Shown: positions 7,633-17,200 of the stretch, piece by piece
Position numbering within the stretch: the stretch's first letter is position 1
Layout of the letters: the number at the start of each line of letters is the position of its first letter
Assembly (NCBI RefSeq): GCF_029839275.1
Contig: NZ_JAOCAH010000004.1
Coordinates: forward strand, 62,001 to 126,000
From: Pseudomonas sp. GD03944
GTDB taxonomy: Bacteria > Pseudomonadota > Gammaproteobacteria > Pseudomonadales > Pseudomonadaceae
Direction of reading: 5' to 3'
DNA length: 64,000 nucleotides
Translations under genes and position numbers: made by a program
Notes under the pieces: model-generated
Databases searched by the model: none
Told to the model about the DNA's origin: nothing
The model's input: only the letters and a program-made list of their open reading frames with translations

Positions 7633-8529
7633 TCAGTTGCTCGACAGGCGGTCGCCGCGCTCGAAGCGCCAGGTGCGGATGATCTCCAGGCGGTCGATGT
7701 CGGCCAGGTCGCCAGTGAACGGGGCGAACGGTGCAGCCAGGCGCACGATGCGCAGGGCGGCCTGGTCGAGGGTGCGCTGCCCGGAGGACTCCAGAATCTG
7801 CACTTCATACAGGGTGCCGTCGCGGTTGATCGACACCAGCAGGCGCAGGCTGCCGTAGATCTGCTGGCGGCGGGCATCGTCCGGGTAGTTGAGGTTGCCG
7901 ATGCGCTCGACCTTCTTGCGCCATTCGTCCTTGTACCAGGCGCCTTTGTCGCGCATGGTCGAGGCCGCGTTCAGGCGGTGGATCTTCGGACGCTTGGCGT
8001 ATTGCTGGATGTCCTGGGCCAGTTCCGCTTCGAGACTGGCGATCTCCGAAGACAGCTGGGCGCTGTCGAATACCGGTGCCGGTGGGGCGGGTGGCGTGGG
8101 CTTGGCGTCTTCGCGTTTGTTCGGGGTCTTCTGCTGTTGTGGCGAGCGGGTCGCCACGGCGGCTTTCGGCGCTTCCTGCTGGGCGGCCGGCGGCTGGGGC
8201 GTGGAGGGCGGCGTGACGCGCTTGACCTCGGTGTCCTGGAAGGGCGCCTGTTCGGTGGTCTTGGGCGCGGCCTTGTGCTCCAGGGTGCCGCTGCCCTGCT
8301 GGTTGTCCTGGGCGAGGAAGTCGGCCTCTTTCGGCGCTTCGTCGCTCTTGAAGGTGGACAGGGTGATTTCCAGCGTCTTGCTGATCTGGCTCGGGTCGGC
8401 CAGGGTGAAGCCCACGCCAAGGATCAGCGCGGCATGCAGCACCGCCGCGAGAAACAGGGTGAAGCCGAGGCGATCCGCCGGGCGGACGCCGGCGGGGCTG
8501 ATATCGGGTGGGCTAGCGGCTGCGTTCAT
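7633..8529 (-). CDS. tonB3: TonB family energy transducer (TonB3-like)
   Basis: A 298-residue protein anchored by one N-terminal membrane segment (about residues 21-43) followed by a long periplasmic linker with Pro/Lys-rich stretches (TPPSTPQPPAAQ, KPTPPAPPAPV) and a C-terminal TonB domain (about 205-298: NLNYPDDARRQQIYGSLRLL … ILESSG … LDQAALRIVRLAAPF). The position next to gshB and pilG matches P. aeruginosa tonB3 (PA0406), which is needed for normal twitching and pilus assembly. No exbB/exbD is adjacent and I see no Fur-like box. The TonB fold is clear; the TonB3 role is inferred from gene order. Confidence 0.88.
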   Translation of the reverse strand: MNAAASPPDISPAGVRPADRLGFTLFLAAVLHAALILGVGFTLADPSQISKTLEITLSTFKSDEAPKEADFLAQDNQQGSGTLEHKAAPKTTEQAPFQDTEVKRVTPPSTPQPPAAQQEAPKAAVATRSPQQQKTPNKREDAKPTPPAPPAPVFDSAQLSSEIASLEAELAQDIQQYAKRPKIHRLNAASTMRDKGAWYKDEWRKKVERIGNLNYPDDARRQQIYGSLRLLVSINRDGTLYEVQILESSGQRTLDQAALRIVRLAAPFAPFTGDLADIDRLEIIRTWRFERGDRLSSN

Positions 8530-8585
8530 CGTGTTCGGGGTCAGCTCAGGTTGCCGCGCAGTCTGCCGAGGGCGTATTGAAAAGT

Positions 8586-9548
8586 CTATGAAGCACTGCG
8601 CGCATTGAGCTTCTCGGCAATTTTATCCATCAGGCGGTCGCCGATGCGGGTGTCGAACGCGGCGTCGATCTCGCGGATGCAGGTCGGGCTGGTCACGTTG
8701 ATCTCGGTCAGGTGCTCGCCAATCACGTCCAGGCCGACGAACAGCAGGCCCTTCTCGCGCAGGGTGGGGCCCACCGCCTCGGCGATTTCCCGGTCCCGGT
8801 CGCTCAGCGGGCGCGCTTCGCCCCGTCCGCCGGCGGCCAGGTTGCCGCGGGTCTCGCCGGCCGCCGGGATGCGCGCCAGGCAATAAGGAACGGGCTCGCC
8901 GTCGATCATCAGGATGCGCTTGTCGCCATCCTTGATCCCGGGCAGGTAGCCCTGGGCCATGATCTGCTGGGTGCCGTGGGCGGTCAGGGTCTCGAGGATC
9001 ACCGACAGATTGGGATCGCCCTCGCGGTGACGAAAGATCATCGAGCCGCCCATGCCATCGAGGGGTTTGAGAATGATGTCACGCTGCTCTTTCGCAAAAT
9101 CGCGCAGAATGTCGGATCGACGACTGACCAGGGTCGGCGGTGTGTATTGTGGAAACTGGGTCGCGAAGAATTTCTCGTTGCAGTCGCGCAGGCTCTGCGG
9201 ACGATTGACCACCAGCACGCCGGCTTGTTCGGCCTGTTCGAGCAGGTAGGTGGAGTAGACGAACTCGTTGTCGAAGGGCGGATCCTTGCGCATCAGGATC
9301 ACGTCCAGCTCGCTCAGCGGCATGTCCTGCTCCGGGCCCAGTTCGAACCAGCGCTGCGGGTCGTTGAACACGGTCAATGGGCAGAAGCGGGCACGTGCCT
9401 CGCCCTTGGCCTGGTACAGGTCTTTCTGCTCCATATAGAAGAGCGTCCAGCCACGCGACTGGGCGGCCAGCAACATGGCCAGCGAGCTGTCCTTCTTGAA
9501 GGCGATCTGGGCGATAGGGTCCATGACAATGCCGAGGCGAACGCTCAT
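8586..9548 (-). CDS. gshB: Glutathione synthetase
   Basis: A 320-residue ATP-grasp ligase that adds glycine to gamma-glutamylcysteine. The start MSVRLGIVMDPIAQIAFKKDSS is the usual GshB N terminus (ATG at 9548); an upstream in-frame extension is rejected. ATP-grasp elements include DIILKPLDGMGGSMIFRH, the NRPQSLRDCNEKFF region, and GLLFVGLDVIGEHLTEINVTSPTCIREID at the C-terminal nucleotide/metal site. It is transcribed away from pilG and leads the minus-strand run through tonB. Confidence 0.96.
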   Translation of the reverse strand: MSVRLGIVMDPIAQIAFKKDSSLAMLLAAQSRGWTLFYMEQKDLYQAKGEARARFCPLTVFNDPQRWFELGPEQDMPLSELDVILMRKDPPFDNEFVYSTYLLEQAEQAGVLVVNRPQSLRDCNEKFFATQFPQYTPPTLVSRRSDILRDFAKEQRDIILKPLDGMGGSMIFRHREGDPNLSVILETLTAHGTQQIMAQGYLPGIKDGDKRILMIDGEPVPYCLARIPAAGETRGNLAAGGRGEARPLSDRDREIAEAVGPTLREKGLLFVGLDVIGEHLTEINVTSPTCIREIDAAFDTRIGDRLMDKIAEKLNARSAS

Positions 9549-9663
9549 GGGGGTGTTTCTCCGTGATGGTGGGGCGGCAGGGAAGAGGCACCGCAGCTGA
9601 CAGATGGCGTCAGGGTGGCGCTGACTACGCAGGTGGTCAAGGAAAAACCATGGTATTCCGCGG

Positions 9664-9693
9664 CTTATAGCTTGCACCTAGAGAGTGTGCTAA
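9664..9693 (-). promoter_or_regulatory. Candidate gshB promoter
   Basis: On the minus strand TTAGCA (9693-9688) and TATAAG (9669-9664) are spaced by 18 bases, about 115 bases upstream of the gshB ATG. The -10 is good and the -35 fair. Predicted by eye only. Confidence 0.35.
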
Positions 9694-9792
9694 AAAGGCC
9701 CGACGATTGGGTTATGGCCAATCGATAGCAGGCCTCAGGCGCACTGATACATACGGAAAACAACGACTCACCGAGGCGATGGTAGGGCAAAC

Positions 9793-10200
9793 ATGGAACA
9801 GCATTCCGAAGGTTTGAGGGTGATGGTAATCGACGATTCGAAGACGATTCGTCGTACCGCGGAGACCCTACTGAAGAAGGTGGGTTGTGAGGTGATTACC
9901 GCGGTTGACGGTTTTGATGCCTTGGCAAAAATCGCTGATACCCACCCCAATATCATTTTTGTCGACATCATGATGCCGCGACTCGATGGCTATCAGACCT
10001 GTGCCCTGATCAAGAACAACAGTGCTTTCAAATCCACCCCGGTGATCATGCTGTCCTCCAAGGACGGTCTGTTCGACAAGGCCAAGGGCCGCATCGTCGG
10101 CTCTGATCAGTACCTGACCAAGCCCTTCAGCAAGGAAGAGCTGTTGGGTGCGATCAAGGCGCATGTGCCCGACTTCACCCCGGTGGAACAAGCATCCTGA
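9793..10200 (+). CDS. pilG: Twitching motility response regulator PilG
   Basis: A 135-residue single-domain CheY-like receiver. The acidic pocket is D14-D15 in MVIDDSKTIRR, the phosphoacceptor is D58 in IIFVDIMMPRLDG, and the conserved Lys is in YLTKPFS. In P. aeruginosa PilG is phosphorylated by the ChpA kinase and promotes pilus extension, cAMP production through CyaB, and mechanotaxis at the cell pole. First gene of the pil-chp operon; pilH follows after 53 bases. The ATG is preceded by AGGG. Confidence 0.96.
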   Translation: MEQHSEGLRVMVIDDSKTIRRTAETLLKKVGCEVITAVDGFDALAKIADTHPNIIFVDIMMPRLDGYQTCALIKNNSAFKSTPVIMLSSKDGLFDKAKGRIVGSDQYLTKPFSKEELLGAIKAHVPDFTPVEQAS

Positions 10201-10253
10201 CGTCTGGCTGCATAGCCTTTAACAAGACGCCACTTCATGTATTGGGAAACACC

Positions 10254-10619
10254 ATGGCTCGAATTCTGATTGTTGATGACTCACCGACCGAAATGTACAA
10301 GCTGACCGCCATGCTGGAAAAGCATGGTCATCAGGTACTCAAGGCCGAAAATGGCGCCGATGGCGTCGCCCTGGCTCGCCAGGAAAAACCCGACGCCGTA
10401 TTGATGGATATCGTCATGCCAGGCCTCAATGGCTTCCAGGCGACCCGTCAACTGACAAAAGATGCCGACACCAGTCACATCCCGGTGATTATCGTCACCA
10501 CCAAGGATCAGGAAACCGATAAGGTCTGGGGCAAGCGCCAAGGCGCGAAAGACTACCTGACCAAGCCGGTGGACGAAGAAACGCTGCTCAAAACCCTGAA
10601 TGCGGTATTGGCCGGCTGA
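10254..10619 (+). CDS. pilH: Twitching motility response regulator PilH
   Basis: A 121-residue CheY-like receiver. D8-D9 lie in ILIVDDSPTEMYKL, the phosphoacceptor is D52 in LMDIVMPGLNG, and the Lys is in YLTKPVD. PilH opposes PilG, acting as a phosphate sink or promoter of retraction. I chose the ATG at 10254 (MARILIVDD), matching the 121-residue P. aeruginosa protein; a TTG four codons upstream is possible but unneeded. Confidence 0.96.
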   Translation: MARILIVDDSPTEMYKLTAMLEKHGHQVLKAENGADGVALARQEKPDAVLMDIVMPGLNGFQATRQLTKDADTSHIPVIIVTTKDQETDKVWGKRQGAKDYLTKPVDEETLLKTLNAVLAG

Positions 10620-10664
10620 CGCCGTGCCGGTCCGCTACTAGATAAGAAGAAGGCCACGGTTGGC

Positions 10665-11201
10665 ATGTCGGACGCGCAGACACCTTTTCAGACTCTCCTA
10701 GAAATCGACCAGCGTTGTCGATTGCTGGCGGCTGGCCTGCCTTCGCAGCAGGCCGCCGTGCAGACCTGGAGCGGTATCGGTTTTCGCATGGGCGAGCGCT
10801 TTTTCGTCGCACCGATGGGTGAGGTCGGTGAAGTCCTGCACGAGCCGCGCTATACCTTGTTACCCGGCGTGAAAAGCTGGGTGAAGGGTGTGGCCAACGT
10901 GCGCGGTCGTCTCTTGCCGGTCATGGACCTGTGTGGGTTCTTCGGCAACGAGTTGTCGCCACTGCGCAAGCAGCGGCGGGTTCTGGTGGTCGATCACCAG
11001 GAAGTCTTCGCCGGCCTGACGGTCGATGAAGTGTTCGGCATGCAGCATTTTCCGGTGGACACCTTCTCCGAGCAGCTACCGCCGCTCGAAGCGTCCATCC
11101 AGCCGTTCATTCATGGGGTATTTCAACGCGAGCAACCCTGGTTGGTGTTCAGCCCTCACGCGCTGGCTCACCATCAGGGGTTTCTCGACGTTGCGTATTA
11201 A
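10665..11201 (+). CDS. pilI: CheW-like adaptor PilI
   Basis: A 178-residue CheW-domain protein that couples the PilJ receptor to the ChpA kinase. CheW features are visible: GFRMGERFFVAPMGEVGEVL, the LLPGVKSWVKGVANVRGRLLPVMDL block, and VLVVDHQEVFAGLTVDEVFGMQHF. It has no other domain. It lies 45 bases after pilH and 84 bases before pilJ in the same operon. Confidence 0.95.
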   Translation: MSDAQTPFQTLLEIDQRCRLLAAGLPSQQAAVQTWSGIGFRMGERFFVAPMGEVGEVLHEPRYTLLPGVKSWVKGVANVRGRLLPVMDLCGFFGNELSPLRKQRRVLVVDHQEVFAGLTVDEVFGMQHFPVDTFSEQLPPLEASIQPFIHGVFQREQPWLVFSPHALAHHQGFLDVAY

Positions 11202-11285
11202 CAGCTTTTCGGTTGGGTCGGCGTTGCCGGCCCTTTGGCGTTACATGGGAACCGTAGTGCGGTCGGTCCAGGCGGGGGCCAGATA

Positions 11286-13331
11286 ATGAAAAAACTCAAT
11301 ACAGGCAATTTGTTAGCGGGTACGCGCAGTAGCACGCTGATCGCAGGGCTGTTTATCGTCCTGTTCGTCTCCATCGTGCTGTTGTTCGCCAACTTCGCCT
11401 ACATCAACACGCAATCCAACTACGACACGGAATACATCAGCCACTCCGGTGAGCTGCGTGTTCTGTCCCAGCGTATCGCGAAGAACGCCACCGAAGCCGC
11501 CGCGGGTACATCCGCCGCGTTCGGTCTGTTGCGCGATGCGCGCAACGACTTCCAGACCCGCTGGGGCTACCTGACCGACGGTCACGTGGAAAGCGGCCTG
11601 CCGCCGGCACCTGCGTCCGTGCAGGCGCAGATGGCCACCGTGCAACAGGACTGGGACAGCCTGCGTCAGAACACCGACGCCATCCTGGCCAGTGAGCAAA
11701 CCGTACTGTCCCTGCACCAGGTAGCGGCCACCCTCGCCGAAACCATCCCGCAGCTGCAGGTCGAGTACGAAGAGGTCGTCGACATCCTGCTGGAAAGTGG
11801 CGCGCCCGCTGCCCAGGTGTCGGTTGCCCAGCGTCAGTCGCTGCTGGCCGAACGTATCCTCGGCTCGGTGAACAAGGTACTGGCCGGTGACGAAGACTCC
11901 GTACAGGCCGCCGACATGTTCGGCCGCGACGCCAGCCTGTTCGGTCGCGTACTGAACGCGATGCTCGAAGGCAACGCCGCGATGGAAATCTCCCAGGTGA
12001 CCGACGAGGAAGCCCTCGAGCGTCTGGCGGAAATTTCCGAGTTGTTCGAATTCGTATCCGGTTCGGTGGACGAGATCCTCGAAACCTCGCCGGAACTGTT
12101 CCAGGTACGTGAATCGGCGAACACCATCTTCACCGTGTCGCAGACCCTGCTGGACAAGGCATCCGACCTGGCCGCCGGCTTCGAAGACCTGGCCGATGGC
12201 CGTGGCCTGAACACCCTGATCGGTTATGTGCTCGGTGCCCTGGCACTGGGTTCGATCCTCCTCATCGGTCTGGTGATGGTGCGTGAAACCAACCGCCGTC
12301 TGGCCGAGACCGCTGAGAAGAACGAGCGTAACCAGGCGGCGATTCTGCGACTGCTCGACGAAATCGCCGACCTCGCGGACGGTGACCTGACAGTAGCGGC
12401 GACCGTAACCGAGGACTTCACCGGTGCGATCGCGGACTCCATCAACTACTCCATCGACCAGCTGCGTGACCTAGTAGCGACGATCAACCTGACCGCCGTT
12501 CAGGTAGCCGGTGCTGCCCAGGAAACCCAGGCCACGGCGATGCACCTGGCCGAAGCGTCCGAGCACCAGGCGCAGGAAATCGCCGGTGCATCCGCGGCGA
12601 TCAACGAAATGGCCGTGTCGATTGACCAGGTATCGGCGAACGCCTCGGAATCCTCCGCGGTAGCGGAACGTTCTGTAGCCATCGCCAACAAGGGCAACGA
12701 AGTCGTACACAACACCATCACCGGCATGGATAACATCCGTGAGCAGATCCAGGACACCTCGAAGCGGATCAAACGCCTCGGTGAATCGTCCCAGGAGATC
12801 GGTGACATCGTTAGCCTGATTAACGACATTGCCGACCAGACCAACATCCTCGCACTGAACGCCGCGATCCAGGCCTCCATGGCCGGTGACGCGGGTCGAG
12901 GCTTCGCGGTGGTAGCGGACGAAGTACAACGCCTTGCAGAACGTTCCTCGGCGGCGACCAAGCAGATCGAGGCACTGGTAAAAACGATTCAGACCGACAC
13001 CAACGAAGCGGTTATCTCCATGGAGCAGACCACTTCCGAAGTAGTGCGCGGTGCCCGCCTGGCACAGGACGCCGGGGTTGCACTGGAAGAGATCGAGAAG
13101 GTATCCAAGACCCTCGCGGCCCTCATCCAGAACATCTCCAACGCTGCACGCCAGCAGGCTTCGTCCGCAGGCCACATCTCCAACACGATGAACGTGATCC
13201 AGGAGATTACCTCGCAGACCTCGTCGGGTACGACCGCCACCGCCAAGAGCATTGGTAACCTGGCCAAGATGGCCAGTGAGATGCGCAAGTCGGTTTCCGG
13301 TTTTACCCTGCCGGAAGGGGAGCAGGCCTAA
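11286..13331 (+). CDS. pilJ: Type IV pilus chemoreceptor PilJ
   Basis: A 681-residue methyl-accepting receptor feeding the Pil-Chp kinase; in P. aeruginosa it responds to surface contact, pilin and phosphatidylethanolamine. TM1 is at about residues 17-38, followed by a periplasmic region with two PilJ-type modules ([17 protein letters not shown] and a second helical repeat), TM2 near 320-345, HAMP, and a signalling hairpin with [34 protein letters not shown]. The hairpin tip reads [10 protein letters not shown] where most receptors have [10 protein letters not shown], a PilJ hallmark. The start [16 protein letters not shown] at 11286 gives the expected length. GTA and CGT/GGT codons are frequent compared with chpA. 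Confidence 0.95.
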   Translation: MKKLNTGNLLAGTRSSTLIAGLFIVLFVSIVLLFANFAYINTQSNYDTEYISHSGELRVLSQRIAKNATEAAAGTSAAFGLLRDARNDFQTRWGYLTDGHVESGLPPAPASVQAQMATVQQDWDSLRQNTDAILASEQTVLSLHQVAATLAETIPQLQVEYEEVVDILLESGAPAAQVSVAQRQSLLAERILGSVNKVLAGDEDSVQAADMFGRDASLFGRVLNAMLEGNAAMEISQVTDEEALERLAEISELFEFVSGSVDEILETSPELFQVRESANTIFTVSQTLLDKASDLAAGFEDLADGRGLNTLIGYVLGALALGSILLIGLVMVRETNRRLAETAEKNERNQAAILRLLDEIADLADGDLTVAATVTEDFTGAIADSINYSIDQLRDLVATINLTAVQVAGAAQETQATAMHLAEASEHQAQEIAGASAAINEMAVSIDQVSANASESSAVAERSVAIANKGNEVVHNTITGMDNIREQIQDTSKRIKRLGESSQEIGDIVSLINDIADQTNILALNAAIQASMAGDAGRGFAVVADEVQRLAERSSAATKQIEALVKTIQTDTNEAVISMEQTTSEVVRGARLAQDAGVALEEIEKVSKTLAALIQNISNAARQQASSAGHISNTMNVIQEITSQTSSGTTATAKSIGNLAKMASEMRKSVSGFTLPEGEQA

Positions 13332-13397
13332 GCGAGAGCCGCGGTGGCCGCTTGCGGTCACCGTCCGCCGTCCTGGGTCTAGAACGAGGGGCACGAC

Positions 13398-14264
13398 ATG
13401 CAGTCAGGCGTCTGGGCCTTGCAACCCCTGGTGGACATGTCCATCACGGAGTTCCGCGATTGGCAGGCACTGCTCGAAGAGCGCACCGGCGTGGTGATCA
13501 ACGAGCAGCGCCGGGCCTTTCTGCAGACCAACCTGAGTGCGCGGATGCGTGAGCTGGGAGTCGGCGACTACGCCACCTACTACCGGCAGGTCACGGATGG
13601 TCCGCGTGGTGCAGTCGAGTGGTCGACCCTGCTGGATCGGCTGACCGTGCAGGAAACCCGCTTCTTCCGTCATCGGCCCTCGTTCGAGGTGCTGGAGCGG
13701 TACCTGCGCGAGCGGCTCGAGCACGGCATGACCCGCCCTTGGGAATTGTGGAGCGTGGGTTGTTCCAGTGGTGAAGAACCCTATTCCCTGGCGATCACTG
13801 CCGCCGAAGTGCTGCAGGGCAGCGCCTACGCCGAACACTTCGCCGTGACCGGGACGGACATCAGCCTCAACGCCCTGAACAAGGCGCGTGAAGGCGAGTA
13901 CGGCCCGCGCAAGCTGGAACAGATGGATGCAGACCTGTGTCAGCGGTATTTCGCGACCCAGGCCGATGGACGATTCAAGGTAGTGCCGAACCTGGCGGGG
14001 CGTGTGTGCTGCGCCAAGCTCAATGTGCTGGAGTTGGCGAAGGCGCCAATGTCCGGCATGGACGTCATTTTTTGTCAGAACTTGCTGATCTATTTTCGTC
14101 GCTGGCGCCGCCGCGAGATCCTCAACCGCCTGGCCGAGCGCCTGGCACCGGGTGGTCTGCTGGTGGTGGGAGTCGGTGAAGTGGCGGGTTGGCAGCACCC
14201 GGACCTGATTCCGGTGGCCGACGAGCGAGTGCTGGCGTTTACCCGTAAGGGAACGGTTTTATGA
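13398..14264 (+). CDS. pilK: CheR-type receptor methyltransferase PilK
   Basis: A 288-residue SAM-dependent methyltransferase for glutamates of PilJ. The N-terminal CheR helical domain (ITEFRDWQALLEERTGVVIN …, with LTVQETRFFRHRPSFE) is followed by the SAM-binding motif WSVGCSSGEEPYSLAI and FCQNLLIYFRR. The frame ends in an ATGA overlap with chpA (14261-14264), so the two are coupled. Confidence 0.95.
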   Translation: MQSGVWALQPLVDMSITEFRDWQALLEERTGVVINEQRRAFLQTNLSARMRELGVGDYATYYRQVTDGPRGAVEWSTLLDRLTVQETRFFRHRPSFEVLERYLRERLEHGMTRPWELWSVGCSSGEEPYSLAITAAEVLQGSAYAEHFAVTGTDISLNALNKAREGEYGPRKLEQMDADLCQRYFATQADGRFKVVPNLAGRVCCAKLNVLELAKAPMSGMDVIFCQNLLIYFRRWRRREILNRLAERLAPGGLLVVGVGEVAGWQHPDLIPVADERVLAFTRKGTVL

Positions 14265-17200
14265 GTGGAGTCGCTATGGGTGATCGGCACGACTATGTCG
14301 CCCTGGAATGGGTCAAGGGCGAAATCGCCGAGACCCTGAAACAGGCACGCCAGGCCTTGGAAGCGTTCGTCGAGAATCCGCAGGATCCGACGCGGATGCG
14401 CTTCTGCCTGACCTATGTGCACCAGGTTCATGGCACCCTGCAGATGGTCGAGTTCTACGGCGCGGCCCTGCTCGCCGAGGAAATGGAGCATCTGTCCCAG
14501 GCGCTGATGGAAGGCCGCGTGGCCAACCAGGGCGAAGCACTGGAAGTGCTGATGCAGGCCATCCTGCAACTGCCTGTGTACCTGGACCGCATCCAGACCG
14601 CCCGTCGCGACCTGCCGATGGTCGTGCTGCCGCTGCTCAACGACCTGCGTGCGGCGCGCGGCGAAAAACTCCTCTCGGAAACCAGCCTGTTCTCCCCCGA
14701 CATGTCCGGCCGCCTGCCGGCGCTGTCGGTCGAATCCCTGGCCCAACTGCGCACGGCCGAGCTGCCGGTGCTGCTGCGCAAGCTGCGGCAGATGCTGCAG
14801 ATGGCCCTGGTCGGCGTCATCCGCAACCAGGACCTGGCCACCAACCTGGGCTACATGGCCCGGGTGTTCGCACGCCTGGAAACCCTCTGCAAGGAGGCGC
14901 CGCTGGGCCCGCTGTGGCAGATCGCTTCCGGTCTGGTCGAAGGCCTGGCCAATGGCAGCGTAGTCAACGGCACCTCGGTGCGCACCCTGCTGCGCCAGGT
15001 CGACAAGGAGCTCAAGCGCCTGGTCGAAGAAGGCGCGGACGGCATCAACCAGCCGGCCCCGGACGAACTGAGCAAGAACCTGCTGTTCTACGTGGCCAAG
15101 GCGCCGGCCCAGTCGCCACGTATCCGCAGCCTGAAAGAACAGTACCGCCTCGACGAAGCGCTGCCCGACAGCGAAGTCGTCGATGAAGAACGTGCCCGCC
15201 TGGCCGGCCCGGACCGCGATGCCATGCGCTCGGTGGTCGCCGCCCTGTGCGAAGAGCTGGTACGGGTCAAGGACAGCCTGGACCTGTTCGTGCGCAGCGA
15301 CCGCAGCCAGGTCACCGAGCTGGACGCACTGCTCGCGCCCCTCAAGCAGATTGCCGACACCCTGGCCGTGCTGGGCTTCGGCCAGCCGCGCAAAGTGATC
15401 GTCGACCAGATCGACGTGGTGCACGGCCTGTCCCTGGGCAAGCAGGCACCAAGCGATGCCGTGCTGATGGATGTCGCCGGCGCGCTGCTGTACGTCGAAG
15501 CGACCCTGGCCGGGATGGTCGGGCCGGCGGAAGAGGGTGGCCGCGAAGAGAGCCACCTGCCGACCACCGACGTGGCGCAGATTCACCAACTGGTCATCAA
15601 GGAAGCGCGCAACGGCCTGGAACAGGCCAAGGACGCGATCATCGAGTTCATCGCCTCGCAGTGGAACCACGAGCACCTGGCCCGTGTGCCGGACCTGCTG
15701 ACGCAGGTGCGCGGTGGCCTGGCGATGATTCCGCTGGCCCGTGCCGCCGAACTGCTGAGTGCCTGCAACCGCTACATCCAGGAACAGCTGCTGGCCCGCA
15801 AGGCCGTGCCGAACTGGCAGAACCTGGACACCCTGGCCGATGCCATCACCAGCGTCGAGTACTACCTCGAGCGCCTGGCCGAAGACCATGCGACCCAGGG
15901 CGACCTGATTCTGGACGTGGCCGAGGAAAGCCTGGAAAGCCTGGGTTACCCGCTGAAGGCCAAGCCGTCGATCCTCGATGCCGTCGAGCCGGTTGAAGAA
16001 GAACTGGCGCCGCTGGCCAATCCGCTGGACGAGATCGAAGTCATCGCCGACGAGCCGCTGGAACTCCAGCCCGCCGAGGAGTCGGTTGTCCTGGAAGCCC
16101 CGGTCCTCGAAGAAGAGCCATTTGCCGAGCTGGCGTTCGAGCCCGAGCTGGTCGAGGCGCAGCCTGTCGACTCGCCGTGGCAGGACAGCGAGCTGGAAAT
16201 CGTCGATTTCAGCATCGACCAGCCCGCCGCCGAGCCAGAGCAACCGCAGGTTGCCAGCGAAGCGATCGACCTGCAGTTCGAAGAGCTGAGCCTGGAAGAA
16301 CTGAACACCCCCGCGCAGTGGGACGAGGCCGAGCTGGCCTCGCTGGAACTGCCGGAAGTCGAGCTGCCAAGCGCGCCGGTCGTCGTCGAAGCGCCGGCCC
16401 CGGTGCAGGACAAACCGATGTCGATGGCGGACGTCATGGCCGCCCCCGTGCAGGCGATCAACCCGCCGGCCCACGACGTGCCGCCGAGCCTGTTGCCGCC
16501 GCCGGCGGACGAAGAGCCGGTGGACGAAGAGCTGCTCGAAGTCTTCATCGAAGAAGTCGGCGAGGTGCTGGAAACCATCGGTGAGTACTTCCCGAAATGG
16601 TGCGCCAACACCGAGGACAAGGATGCGCTGATCGAAGTGCGCCGGGCGTTCCACACCCTCAAGGGCAGTGGCCGCATGGTGCGGGCGCTGATCATCGGCG
16701 AGCTGGGCTGGTCCATCGAAAACCTGCTCAACCGCGTGCTGGACCGCAGCATCGAGCCGGGTGCCGCGGTGCAGCAGGTCGTGGCCGATGTGGTCGCCCT
16801 GATGCCGGCCCTGGTCGACGAGTTCGCCGCCAAGGCCCAGCGCCAACGCGATGATGTCGATCGTCTGGCTGCCACCGCCCACGCGCTGGCGAAGGGCCAA
16901 CCGCTCCCAAAAACTGAAGCCCCGGCTGCGCTGGTAGCCGAGCCTGAGGGCTCAGTCGACGCTGCCGGGGTCGAGACCGATTCGCTCGATGGCGAGCCCC
17001 TCGAAGGCGAGCCCCTCAATGGTGAGCCCCTCGACCCACAACTGTTGGAAATCTTCCGCAACGAAGCGGAAACCCATCTGGATACCCTGGTCGGCTTCCT
17101 CGCCGACTGTGCCCAGGAGCTGCCTCAGCCTGTCACCGACAACCTGCAGCGCGCCCTGCACACCCTCAAGGGCAGTGCCTACATGGCCGGTATCCTGCCG

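Noticed and set aside
14090..16900. 936-codon open frame on the minus strand across pilK/chpA
   Set aside because: It lies wholly antisense to well-supported chpA and pilK; its His/Gln/Arg-rich composition is the usual mirror of a GC-rich coding strand, and it has no domain signature.
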